In this document: positions 1 to 11,294 of the stretch, piece by piece
How the letters are laid out: each line of letters opens with the position of its first letter
How positions within the stretch are numbered: position 1 is the stretch's first letter
Assembly: GCF_048128805.1 (NCBI RefSeq)
Contig: NC_136013.1
Span: 7,262,102-7,326,101, forward strand
Direction of reading: 5' to 3'
Length of the DNA: 64,000 bases
From: Centroberyx gerrardi
Lineage: Eukaryota > Chordata > Actinopteri > Beryciformes > Berycidae
Made by a program: the position numbers and the translations under genes
The notes under the pieces: generated by a model
The model's database searches: none
Told to the model about the DNA's origin: nothing
Seen by the model: the letters and a program-made list of their open reading frames with translations, nothing else

Positions 1-361
1 TTCTCCTCACAATGGGAATATGTAGGGATTAACTTGCACAGCCGCTTCAAAGCTGTAAATCAACGAAGTCAATGAAGACGCTGTATTCTTATTTATTTAT
101 TTATTTGTTCTATTATTCTCAATTCGATTGTTGTAATCACTTTGTCTTATCAGTATTCTCTGTTTAGCTTATTCGTATCTGTATTCTGTTCTCTGCTGAA
201 GCGACGACCCTGACCTTTCCTCACATGGATCGTGAAAGTTTAATAAAATCTAATCTTTAAAAAGTTTAAGTTTGAGATCTGTAATTGGAAGTCTTCTTGT
301 CGTGAAGGAGCCAGCTTGTGGTGCTGAAGCCTGGCCACAAATATGGCGCCCCACTGCAGCC
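1..361 (+). mobile_element. Possible LTR end of a retroelement, cut by the window edge
   Basis: AATAAA at 242-247 is followed about 95 bases later by ...GGCCACA and then TGGCGCCCCAC at 344-354. The latter resembles the primer-binding site that follows fish LTRs. No internal coding sequence follows; another repeat begins at about 363. Weak, pattern-based call. Confidence 0.25.
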
Positions 362-362
362 A

Positions 363-530
363 CACACTGCAAAAATATCCACCTTAACAAGTAATATAGC
401 ATTAACAAGAATTCAATGATTATCTTGAATCAGGGGTAATTTTCTTGATAGTAGTGTAGTGATCTGCCTTATTCTGCCTGGGGTTTCTGGAGTTTCCAGA
501 TATTAGACACTTCATTCTAGAAATTTCCAT
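363..530. repeat. Dispersed DNA-transposon-like repeat, copy 1
   Basis: Starts ACACTGCAAAAATATCC and continues to CTTAACAAGT, closely matching the start of the element at 34128. The inner gatctgccttattctg is the reverse complement of a segment in that second copy, suggesting internal inversion or inverted ends. Confidence 0.45.
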
Positions 531-3500
531 AAAAAGGTGAAATTGCATTGGAAAACAAATTCAATTATTTAACCCTACTGGAAGAATGTGTCATTTGTGT
601 TAAGAAAAAAATACGATTCTGACACTGAAAATGAGACAAAATGATAAGATTGAAATTTTTACAGTGCAGGTTACTAAAGTCAGTAATTGTAAGTCAAATT
701 TCATTCTCTAAAGGCAATATCATTTGCTTTGCTGCCACTTATTGTCGCAGCCACAGTAAGAGTTTAAATGAATCTTGCAGATGCTGGTTTCTTGACTCTC
801 TCGTGGAATTTAGCAGCCTTAATTTAAGATGCACCCATTTTGAATATCTTAATCAATTGAAAATTAAAACCTATCTTTTAGCTACTAGGTGGTCTCTCTT
901 CACTGTCTCTAACCACATTTTACTGATACATAAAATATAGGAGGTGCAAATAGCCTACAAGGGTCCTGGATGCTAAAATGTATCCAAAAGAGAGTGGAAG
1001 CTAAACAGGCGAATAAAATTCACCAGCCAGCCCTAACTCAAATATGATTACCTTGAGATTAGGGACTAATTGCTTGGGGTTCATGGAGACCTGCCCACCA
1101 TAAAGCCAGGAGGACTTGGGGAGTTACACTGTGGGTCTCTACAAAAGAGAGCGATGAGAGCACACACGCTTCCAACAAGTCATTCTCAACAGCGACAAGC
1201 TCCACACAAAGACCACACACCGCGCCAAAGACATGTTAATGTAATCCCAAAGTTCCCACTTCTTCCCCGGACAAAACCAGCTCGGCAAATACCTAATAGA
1301 ACATAGTTTCTGATGCTGGTGAGATTTCGCTTTAAAAAGTCCAAAAGGCTTTCGGTTTGCCTAAATGGTGGCATGGGGACTTCTACTGCCTCAAAGTGAT
1401 ACACACAAATAGAAAAGAGTCGAATTTGAGAATTTAGTGAGGCTGCTTCAGTTAACATCCCAATTTCATAAGGGTATTTGTGATCAAAAAAGTTAACAAA
1501 AAAAAAAAGATTGCATGTTGGGAGATAAAATTGAATGTCGCCTTAATTTATACCCTGCAGTGAAAATCAGTTGTATTTACTCATCACCCATAAAGAATCG
1601 TCGGTCTAAGAAACTCAATACAGGCCCACACTTACAGTAAAAGAGTGCAGGCAAATGATTTGTAGTCCGAGTCGAAATTACATGCCAAGCCTCTGAGGGT
1701 TTGAGCAGAGAGGAGCAGCTATATGTAAATGTCGCATAAAAACCAAAACATATGATGGTGAACTTGTGATCCTGCAGGCCAAATGTAATTTCGTATAACA
1801 TCATGTCTTAGTGGCTCAAAATGAAAACTGCATTTTTGGTCCAGTAGCCTAGACGCACACAGAGGATAAAACCCTTCTATCAAATCAGTGATCCCATGTC
1901 AAAGCCAGGCATTAGGTAGAGAAATAGGAGTCAGGTGTAAACTAGGCCTGCAGGGCGTGCAGGGTGAGGTATAATCGACAATGGCTCTTGCCTTTTGGAC
2001 AAAATACACCTGATACATTTTCCTTGTAGCTACAGATTAGGCGGTAGACATTTTTATAACTTGATTTTAGAGTATTCCCACTTCCCACTAGTGAGATGAA
2101 TGGTTATACGACGGGTCAGTTGATTAACGAGTGGTCAAACAGCGTAGCCTACTATCCTAGCACGCCTGCATTAAGACTACCTATAAGTGCAGCGGTTGCA
2201 ATGCACGTCGATTTCGTGAAAATTGAAAAAAGGAGGGGCGGGGTCAGAGGAGACTAGGTCGCCTAAAAATATAGGTTTACAAAATAGAAACAAGTTTACA
2301 AAAATCAGCATTCAAATAAGCCAACAGGGCAGTGTACAGGGTATTATTTAGTATAATAGACGACGTTTAGCCTATATTAGCAACGAGAAGTGCGCCTGGA
2401 CCAGGTGTCACATATTTCATAGTGGCCTATTGGATTTTGTCAAAGTCATCGTATCTTTTCCAGATTGAACCCCTTTATAATAATATCTGTCACAACACTG
2501 AATTGAGAGTAACAACTTATTTCCGCCGTAAACGAACATTACCTCACAATATGTGTCGCTTAGCAACCACGTTATAAACTATTGTTTAAGAAGCTATCGG
2601 CCCATTGCTTGGAAGAAAACATAATGATTATTACTATTTAATTACGTATATCACTGATCATAAATAAAAAGAAATTGTTGAACATTTGTATTCTCTTTTT
2701 ATTGGCTATACCGCCGTTTTATAAAAGCATTGCTTCAGCATATCAAACAGGCTACACTGACTGCACGATAACATTTATCCCATTAACATCTATTAGCCTG
2801 TGCTAAGTAATACAAGGACATTGAAATAGCCATTGTTCTTTGGAGACAAACAGGCTACACACTCATAAAGGGTTTTGAGTTTGTAGGCATTTTCTTTAAA
2901 TTAAGCTCATGCACGCGAGACAGAAAATAAAAGAGTAAAATAACTAATCTTTTGCAAACTTTTCGCTGACACGTGTGCTGGTTTGATTTCTTATCAACGC
3001 GTGAAACAAACAGCGCTTTGCCGTTTTCTTTCAATTCCCTGATTGATTATTGATAAACCAACCCCTGCCTCTGATAGCCCAGCGCCGAGAGTTCGCCTCG
3101 CGAGTTATTTGAGAAGAATACGGCGTTGTTTGGTCAGGGATTTCATCGATAAGCTGCCCTTTGAGCAGCGTTTGTGTTTGATGTTGGGAGCCGAGACCTC
3201 ACCTTTCTGACTCACATTCAGCATACAGAAAACACCAGCGCTCAAAACAGAAAGAAGAAACACATAAAGGCTCAGTTTACTCTGCAGGGCAGCTTGTTTG
3301 GGCTGCAGCCTCGACGATAAGCCTGGGCAGTGTGTGATTTGTGAAGGAACAAAGTAGAAAAATAGGCCCAAGTATTAAATTGTCATGTCAGAATAAGAGA
3401 CCGAGCGTTGATATAGCATATAGTGTTGTCAATTTGCCAAGCGTAAACCTATGGTAGCGCAGAAATAATAGTTATAATAGGAGGCAACATTACCTCCATG

Positions 3501-3675
3501 AGCTGATCCATTTTAAAACGTAAAACATGCAGTACAATTTGGAAAAAGTATCTAATATGCTCCAATGCTTATAAGAAAATGAAACATTAAATACTGTGCT
3601 TCCTTTTTCCTTAAAGAAGATTAATAAGCCTATAAACGGGCTGCATAATAGAAGATGTAGACATGTGGTCATTTG

Positions 3676-3736
<61 letters not shown>
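3676..3736. repeat. (AAT)n microsatellite
   Basis: About 20 perfect AAT units just past the presumed nkx2.1 3' end. Confidence 0.95.
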
Positions 3737-3738
<2 letters not shown>

Positions 3739-3875
3739 TGTAGGCTAGTGGTATCCCAGCTCGGCTTAATTTTTGTCCTATTGTTGATTTTTTTTTCCAT
3801 AGGCCTCTCTCAGCTATTCAAATCAGAATAGGATGACATATTTCACAAAAAGTGAACTGACTTTTGTTTCCATAA

Positions 3876-3881
3876 TTTATT
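3876..3881 (-). terminator. Candidate nkx2.1 poly(A) signal
   Basis: A canonical AATAAA hexamer on the minus strand, 603 bases past the nkx2.1 stop. It would give a 3' UTR of about 0.6 kb. Chosen by position only; no transcript evidence. Confidence 0.4.
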
Positions 3882-4483
3882 AATAGGACTGTTTTGTAGT
3901 AAGTCAAATATCTATATAAGTTACAAAGAAATAAAACGTACAAATACCAATGAAACGACAACAAACCCGGCAATAGCGTCAAAAACTTTGTACAACAGAT
4001 ACCTAAAAACTATTTTCCAATTCAAACCTTTTACAGAAATATACAAGCTAGATCTACGGCTTACATTAAATTCTATTATAAACCAGAGCCATCTGTGGGG
4101 GAAAAAGTTTAAAAGCACCCATATAGCCTACAGCAGGCCCGTACGCCTCCCTGTTCAGGTTCACTTTATCCCAACTAACCCAACAGCAGGTGCGGCCTAT
4201 GACTGCTGATTCTTCTTTTTTCTCAATATAATTTACATAAATAATTCCCAAGAATTTGCATTTGCACATCCGCAGTTACTGGTCAAAAAGTTTTTCTTTC
4301 CCCTTCCATGCAGCCAAGTCACACTTCCTTCCAAAGATGAAAATATCAAGAAGAGCTGGACCAATTCACACGGTTCTTGTTCAAATGCGGCACATTTACA
4401 GTGAACTCGCCGAGTCTTGAGAGGAAAGTGTCTCACGTCGTTTTTTAAATAATAACAAGATGAATTCATAGCTGGTGCTCTTG

Positions 4484-5157
4484 TCACCACGTCCTGCCGT
4501 ATAACAGGGCTGAACACTGCAGGGCCGAGCCGTACTCTGCGCCGGGGGAGTTCAGGTGGGAGAGGCCGGCCACTTGGCTCTGGAGTGACGGGGGACTGGA
4601 GGAGTGCTGTGCCAAGTCTGGAGAGTGACCCGTGCTTCCCACCTGCTGGGCCTGGTGCTGCCCGAGGCCGGACGTGGTGTTGGACATGATCATTACATTG
4701 CCACCTTGCTGGTGGTGCGTCTGTGCGGAGGATGTCGGAGTGTGGCCGCTGCCTTGGCACGGCTTCCCGTCCTTCACCAACACCGGCACGGCCACCCTCC
4801 GAGGGGACTGCTGCTGCTGCTGACAGGAGCCGCTCTCCTGCTGCATCTGCTGCTGCGACACTTTGTCCTTAGCCTGCCTCTTCATTTTGTACCGGTGGTT
4901 CTGAAACCAGATTTTGACCTGGGTCGGGGTGAGGTGGATCATACTCGCCAGGTGCTCCCTCTCCGGCGCCGAGAGGTATTTCTGCTGCTTGAAGCGTCGC
5001 TCCAGCTCGTAGACCTGAGCCTGGGAGAACAGCACTCGCCTCTTTCTCCTCGGGGTGCTGGACAGGGGACCCATGCCTTTACCCACGTCTGCCAGCGAGC
5101 TGAGGCTGCCCATGCTGCCCATGTTCATGCCCGAGGACGAGCCCATAAAGCGAGAAA
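4484..5157 (-). CDS. nkx2.1: nkx2.1 coding exon 2 (homeodomain, NK2-SD, C-terminus)
   Basis: Begins after a pyrimidine-rich acceptor (tctttctttccag) at 5157 and ends with TGA at 4484-4486. It encodes the whole homeodomain, the NK2-specific domain and the C-terminal tail. The reading frame stays open upstream into the intron, but that extension is hydrophobic, low in complexity and not part of the protein. Confidence 0.96.
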
Positions 5158-6477
5158 CTGGAAAGAAAGAGAAATACAAGGAAATAGCTGATTTCATCTT
5201 CACCAAAATTGTGACAATAGTGCACGATATAAAAAAACAAACAAACAAAAAATAAACAAAAAAACAAAAACACAATTACTGTATAGGTTAAGCAAAATGG
5301 GCCGCGATTCACCGAAATATTTAACACAGGTTTAAAGCAGGTGATTTAAAACAGGACTGTTGTAGTTTCACTAACCCTGGCATCCAGGTGGTTCCAACCT
5401 TGTCAATTAATATTCTTGCAGTCAAACAAGTGCAACTCATTATGATCTGCATTTTGACAAGCAAATGAGTACCTAGAGTCCTAAAACGCACCGCAAAGAA
5501 ACAGGTGTCCTTACCCATAAACACAAACCCTAACGCATATAACCTAATATAATATATTATATTATAGGCGTATATATTATATGATATTATATAGGCTTCA
5601 TATAATATCACTGGCCACCAAACCTTATTATATTGACTGAATTTCTGGGGACAAAATGGAGCAACGACTGATGACTGACAACATGTTATTATTTGGACAA
5701 TGTGATCAATTATTTGACATTGGTCACCAAATTATCTACATAAACGCACACAGCTTGGATGGAACACTGGTCATGAAAACTCCTCTGGTGAGATTTTTCA
5801 GATATTGCCACCAAAAAATTTGTGGCGTTTTTTGGTTGATCTTTCCTCTCCATAATAATAATAATAATAAAAACTACCAGATGAAATTTTGAGTCACTTA
5901 ACCCAAGGTATGGCGAGTGCCCACCTTGGCGCTCATATACACACAGGTGAGTTGCAACCAATAAGACAAACAGACAAACAAGCACTTAAATGCAACATGA
6001 ACATATGAAGCACCACACATCTCAGAGAAGTCTGAATTTCAGCGTCCACCCTGCGGGAACACAGTGACCTGCTGGCCCGTGAAGTGAAAATACAGGTGAA
6101 GGCTACTCACTGGTGGAGAAGCGTGGATCTGGGTTGGCTCCGTACCAGCCGGTGGCCGTGGCGGTGCTCCTCATGCCGTCCTGGTAGGAGGGAAGGTCGC
6201 TCATGTTGCCCAGGTTGCCATTGCAGTAGCCCCCCATGGCAGTGTGTGACAGCTGAGAAACACCTGCCGCAGTCATGTGGTAAGCCGCAGACACAGTCCC
6301 ATTATGGCCCATGTGGTGCTGTTGCATCGCCGCCTGAGAGACCTGCGGCTGCCGGTAAGAAGTGAGCGGTGCCCCCAAGTTGTTATTCTCCATACTTACT
6401 TTCTTATAGCTCTCCTCAAGGGGACTCAAGATATCGGAAACAGAAAAAGGAGTCGTATGCTTAGGGCTCATCGACAT
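4484..6477 (-). CDS. nkx2.1: nkx2.1 homeodomain transcription factor (two coding exons)
   Basis: NK2-class homeodomain activator (TTF-1 in mammals), a nuclear regulator of thyroid, lung and ventral forebrain identity. Coding exons are 6477-6111 and 5157-4484. The donor after 6111 reads GTGAGT and the acceptor AG is at 5159-5158. The phase-1 join creates codon 123 (Ile) and restores the family sequence ISRFMG. The joined CDS is 1041 nt, 346 aa. The TN repressor motif lies at about residues 8-21 ([14 protein letters not shown]). The homeodomain is at about 159-218 with recognition helix [14 protein letters not shown] and the NK2-class Tyr54. The NK2-specific domain is at about 241-256 ([14 protein letters not shown]). 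A Gln-rich linker joins the last two, and the C-terminus LLYGRTW is characteristic of Nkx2.1. I chose the ATG at 6475-6477 because it gives the conserved N-terminus [12 protein letters not shown]. An in-frame ATG at 6513 lies upstream of a likely splice acceptor. The C-terminus separates it from nkx2.4. Identity is very secure. Confidence 0.97.
5158..6110 (-). other. nkx2.1 intron (953 bp) carrying a dispersed repeat
   Basis: Bounded by GT at 6110-6109 and AG at 5159-5158. It holds an AT palindromic stretch at about 5546-5608 and the repeat copy described at 5640-5935. Otherwise unremarkable AT-rich sequence. Confidence 0.85.
5640..5935 (+). repeat. Shared element, copy A (nkx2.1 intron)
   Basis: Aligns by eye with 17265-17528. 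Shared anchors are TGATGACTGAC, TTGGTCACCAAATTATC, ACGCACACAGCTT, TTGATCTTT, a short AAT run, and GAGTGCCCAC. No coding potential. Confidence 0.65.
6111..6477 (-). CDS. nkx2.1: nkx2.1 coding exon 1
   Basis: Encodes residues 1-122 plus the first base of codon 123: the TN motif, then a Met/His/Tyr-rich activation segment ([28 protein letters not shown]) well conserved in Nkx2.1 orthologues. It ends FSTx at a strong GTGAGT donor (6110-6105). Confidence 0.95.
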
Positions 6478-6490
6478 TGTTCTGGGGCTG
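6478..6490 (-). other. Probable splice acceptor just upstream of the nkx2.1 ATG
   Basis: Minus-strand sequence ctccctctccag (AG at 6489-6488) is followed by a 10-base leader and the ATG. Mammalian NKX2-1 has an upstream exon spliced just before this methionine. The site therefore suggests an upstream untranslated or alternative-start exon, which I could not place. Confidence 0.45.
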
Positions 6491-7689
6491 GAGAGGGAGA
6501 AATTAGAAGGCAAGGCAATCTCTCCTTCTTTTTTTTTTTAGGCCAAAGCCCCTCTGGTTCCTGTTGTCTCAACGTCGATCCTGCTAGATGAACACGTAGG
6601 AGAGCGCCTCAAGTCCGCCTTAATTGGATTGAGTGGGAGCTCGGTGCTGGCTTTGGTTTGTTTTAGCTGGGTGCCAGGTTTAAGGCTACCATCAGAGGCG
6701 GGGCATCGGCAACAATACAAAACAGCTCTAGCCTCCTTTCGCCCAGCGTAATTTCACTTACAAGACATGTGCTCCCCTCCCACTAACAATAACATAAGTA
6801 CTGTACATGATCATAAATGTCCATTCCGTCACTGTAGCGGCTGCAGCGATGTCTGGGCGCACAGCTGCATTTGGAGTTTCTGACTTGTTGCTGTCGCTGA
6901 TAAACACGCGGCTGCACCTTGGGATTGCAGTGACCACAATACACTTTATTAACTGTAGTGATGTTTACGAGGGCCTCTTGATGAAAGGAGGCCTATATGG
7001 ACTTGAGAGTTGGAGAACCACTCCTCAGTTGAACTACTGACTTTTAATGGCCATGAGAGGCCTCCAGTGATTGCAGGATTGTTTGTGTTATGCCTTATCG
7101 TACTCAGACATGCAAAAGTGCACTTGCGGGGAGGGAAATTGACTGATACTGATAAGTAAATAAATACACATCCGCGTGTTAAGTGGCTGCGTAAATGATT
7201 AACCCCTTTTTTCTTTTGATATCATTGGACGCAAGCAGCGTGTTACCTAAATTCAGATGCACACACTCGTCTCAGAGACCCAGTAAAAAAAGAAAATAGA
7301 GTCTGGAGTAGAAGAGCCTCTCATGTGAAGTTAACGGCGTTCAAGTACTCTCCTGCAGCACAACGCCAGGTAGCCCTCAGTAGCGTCTTGCCTTAATGCT
7401 CAACGAGCCATAATAGTTTAACTCAATCATATCTCATTTCCAATATTTTGCGTAGAGGTACAAGAAAAGCTTCTGCCTCTCTCAAACCACCTTTCAAGTT
7501 AAAATAATCATTTCCTTGCTCAAACATGCGCCATTGCAGCCAACTGTACCAAACCACAGTGCGCTTTTACGCAAAGCGTGTAGTCAGATTTTTCTTCACT
7601 GTTCACCCCAAACATGTTTCACGCAAGGCAACGTAACGGACCTATAGGAATTAAACAAATAATAATAAATTACAGGTCCTAAATATTGT

Positions 7690-7895
7690 CTCACTCAGTT
7701 TAATTATTCTTATTATTATTCTTATTCGTATTATTATTATTATTATTAGGCAATGTTATTATTATCATCACTATTGTTGTTGTCGTTATTGTTATTGTTG
7801 TTGTTGCTGTAATATTATTATCATCATTAGTAGTGGTATGAGTAGTATTGGTGTTGGTATTAGTATTGCTATTAGTGTTATTATTATTAATAACA
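7690..7895. repeat. Compound ATT/GTT microsatellite
   Basis: Degenerate ATT, GTT and AGT triplets over about 200 bases. The Asn/Thr-rich open frame across it is spurious. Confidence 0.9.
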
Positions 7896-9124
7896 GCACT
7901 TGAATAGCATATTTGCATCTGCAATATCAGCTAATTAGTATATATTAGAGACTGACACATAGTCCTATTATTGCCACAACAAAATTGTTTCAAACTATAT
8001 GACACCCTTTGTGTCATGAATATTAATATAAAGCAATACATCAATTAAATACAAGCTATGAATACTTACTGATCAACTTATGTCGCCTGCTTTTGTATGC
8101 AGATACAGCAAAATAATAACCTAATACTCGAAAACAAGTGGTCTTGGTTGATAAAATAACTTCTAACCTGAATAAACGATCTCTGGATGTCAGGATCATA
8201 CCGGAGTCAAAACTAAAATACTGTTACAAATAATATAACAAATCTTTTTAAATTTCAGTTTTGCAAAGCTCTTGTCGGTAACCTGGCAGCAGACGGTACC
8301 GTCGCCTAACAGAAGCCTGTGCTTCTCGGTTCAGCCAATATATCCATACAGGAATTAAAGAAACACAGCGTCTTCTGGTGGCAGCCACAATCATTTGTAA
8401 AACTCTCATACTTTTACTCCATCGGTGAGTCTCTGAATCTTGTTTCTTGTTTCATATCAAAAACAGCCATTTGCAAAACAGTGAAATTCTAACAACTTTA
8501 AGTCTATGAAATTATTGCTCTGTCTCATGCTATTAAAGTTGAATTTCACAGACAAATGCAAGAGTGTATGTGCACTCACAGGAATAGTGCCAAAATAAAC
8601 CAGCAGTGGGATATATGGGGTAAAGTTCCCTCTTTCTACTGCAGTGACATGCAGATCCCTCGCTATTTGTCATCAGTGGGCTCCTCCAGTGACAGTCTTG
8701 TATTTTAATGTCGTTGAGCAGCATATTTCACGGCACGTGAAATGTTAGCATAGGGTAATCTGATCCAAGTGCGTATTTGTAGATGTCAGTGCTGGATGGG
8801 GCTGCGTTGACCCTAATTTGAAAAGGGTCCTGACTGTAATATTGGTCTACCTTACAACGATCCATATCTCTCTATATCGCCTTATCTCTCTATATCGCCT
8901 TACACTTATTCTAAATGAAACAATATTATCATATAGTCCCAGGCTAAATATTACAGCCAAACTAAATTGTGTGTCTGATAGGTGCGGGCGCCTAATTCCG
9001 CAGGCCATGTAATCGCAGGCAATTAAAATTAAAACATGTTGCTGAATCCAAGGTAAATCTAGCCTATGCCTTCGTTAATTACGGAATTTCCAAAGGCATT
9101 CTTAATCATCTAAATCAGTACCTT

Positions 9125-9305
9125 TTCCCTGTTCTGGAACACGGCTATTATGGCCAATTAGCGGTAATTAGTCCAAATGTTCCGGCTAATTCCTCCGAAT
9201 AATGAGCATACTTTGAAGTGGCGGGTAGAGGCTACCGAGCCTTTGTTATGAAGGCTTCAAGTTGTTGTTCATTAACTGATTGGCGCATGATAATCCCGGG
9301 AACAA
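9125..9305. promoter_or_regulatory. Candidate homeodomain-bound enhancer between nkx2.1 and nkx2.9
   Basis: Two homeodomain cores lie 11 bases apart, CCAATTAG (9154-9161) and TAATTAG (9165-9171), with GCTAATT and CATTAACTGATT further on. Located 2.7 kb upstream of the nkx2.1 ATG. Function is inferred from motif density only. Confidence 0.35.
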
Positions 9306-9454
9306 CTTTAGCCGACGGTAAAATAAAAGGGTACAATAAAAAGTAAAAGTTTCACATTGTTATTATTTCCCTTAAGAAAAACAACTATAGTTATCCTAAA
9401 ACACAATTTAGAAGAGTACTTTACAAATATATTGGCAAAAGTACAATTCCCAAT

Positions 9455-9830
9455 AGGAATATTATAGAGTTAGAAAATACCATATATGAATATTATGGGC
9501 TAGAGATAGAAAATACCACTGAGTACGAAAATATCACTCTCACTACTGAGTACCAGACATACTCTAAGTCTGTATAGGAATACTATAGTCATATCATAGG
9601 AGGTATAAATACCAAGGTCACTATAAACTCACTATTGAGTATAACAGGCACACTTTGAGTATCTGTAGTAATATTATAATAATATTATAGTGACACCATA
9701 GAGATATAAAATACCATAAAATACGAAAATCTCACTATATAACCAGACACTGTAAGTCCCTCTGCCATAGGAGATACCATAAAGTATATAAATAAATCCC
9801 TTCAGGAATATAGGAATATTATAATGATTT
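9455..9830. repeat. Degenerate AT-rich tandem repeat (about 105-130 bp units)
   Basis: The anchor GGAATATTATAG and variants recurs near 9459, 9577, 9669 and 9810. Each is followed by AGATA.AAAATACCA, TACGAAAATxTCACT and ACTxTAAGT motifs. Three to four decayed units. Confidence 0.7.
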
Positions 9831-11073
9831 TATATTTTCAGGTTATTTTTCATTCCAAAACTATAGGCCAACCAATTCATTTTCAAGGTATTTTTATTTT
9901 CTGTCCAGTTATACCAGTTTATGTTGAACGTTATCACTCAACGCTACAATACCAATCCTGGGTCTTTGAAGAAACAATTGACAAATAGGCCTAGATATAA
10001 AAATAGTTTCACGGTGTCTTGGCTCATATTCCACTTTCTCTGAGTCTTTTGGTTTCCTGCTAAAACTTTTCATGTTTCTGTACATTTTCTACCTTCTTTC
10101 ATGACAACTCGTCTCCTAGTAAGTTGGAGGAAAAGAGAAAGAAGAAGGTGAAGAGAAAGAAAGGCAAGAAAAGAAGAAAAGACTTTCTGTGCTCCACCAT
10201 CATAGATGCAGAGGGGTCAACTGGTGATGACCTCACCAGGTCCTCAAAATGGATCTTTTTTTTTCCAGTTAAAGACATAACTTGACATCAACTTTCAAGT
10301 AAATTGAACTTAGGGGTTCGGATTATGATTTATAATACGCCTTTGTGTTTCTTCATCGATCATCTCACATGTGAGAAAGATGACACTTGGAAGGTCAATG
10401 CTCTCAAAAACCACACAACTCACTTCTTGGACAGAAAGCACATACTCAGCATTCTCCACTGAAGGAGACGCCAGGGAATGTTTTCAGCAGCTTCTTGAAT
10501 CTCCAAGTTTTATGGTCATGGAGCAAAGCAGCAGGTATTATTGGAGGAGTGACTTTGGCGCGCTTGAGCACAGCCCTTGAGCAAGTGTTGACGCATAGGT
10601 GCTTTACGCTACAGGAATGACGTCACACCAGGCCGCCATCTTTACGCACTCTGTCCATTGTCGCAAACCAGTGTAGCTGGGAGGATTCAAAGGTACAGCA
10701 TGTGGTTCAGCGGTGAAGCACGGCCCCTAATGGACCATCTAGCTATTTTCACCTAAAGAACTGAACTCACCGTCTGGTCACATTAACCACAGTGAGTGAC
10801 AGTGAGTGAGCGGTTTTGCAAACTGATAGCATGTGTTATTCTGCCATCTAGTGGAGGTTTGCATAACAAACCACAGGAAACCTTATTTCACTCAGCCAGT
10901 AGGGACCTGCAGGTAAGAAACTGGCAGCATGTCACTACACTCTATCGTTTTGAAACAGCAAAACACGGCACTTCTAAAATGTATAAAAGAAGAACACTGA
11001 ATATTATTGCACAAATATGTTTTTTTGTCTGTCCTATAACAATTTGTATTACTGTACATCCACTTTTGTCTCA

Positions 11074-11294
11074 TATACTGCCCTACAAGCAGTAACTGCA
11101 GTGTAGTGAAACTGAGAAAAATAATTTCATCATTTATCTCCTGTCCCAACTAAAGTATTGTTGGTATACAGCAGTGGACTGTATGGTTTGGTAGCATTCA
11201 TATCATTTTTGAAATTTAAACCCTACTTATTAAATTTGATCTTGAAAACACTCAAAATGCAGTTAACTGCTCTGCGTCTATGTAGGGCAGTATA
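11074..11294. mobile_element. MITE-like element with terminal inverted repeats
   Basis: The left end TATACTGCCCTACA at 11074 is mirrored by TGTAGGGCAGTATA at 11281-11294. The inversion extends inward over AGCAGT(T)AACTGCA. The element is 221 bp with no coding capacity, perhaps with a TA target duplication. Confidence 0.6.

Larger units (their letters stand above)
1..3850. other. Non-coding flank 3' of nkx2.1
   Basis: No gene recognised. Besides the LTR-like edge and repeat copy 1, two stretches (about 1045-1310 and 2990-3200) have balanced composition and homeodomain/Fox-like motifs and could be conserved regulatory sequence. An AAT microsatellite lies at 3676-3736. Confidence 0.5.

Noticed and set aside
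4604-5191. 195-aa open frame antisense to nkx2.1 exon 2
   Set aside because: It is the opposite-strand shadow of the GC-rich homeodomain exon, with no recognisable domain.
5158-5275. N-terminal extension of the nkx2.1 homeodomain frame
   Set aside because: The Phe/Cys-rich extension is intronic; the splice acceptor at 5159-5158 and the in-phase join to exon 1 explain the real protein.
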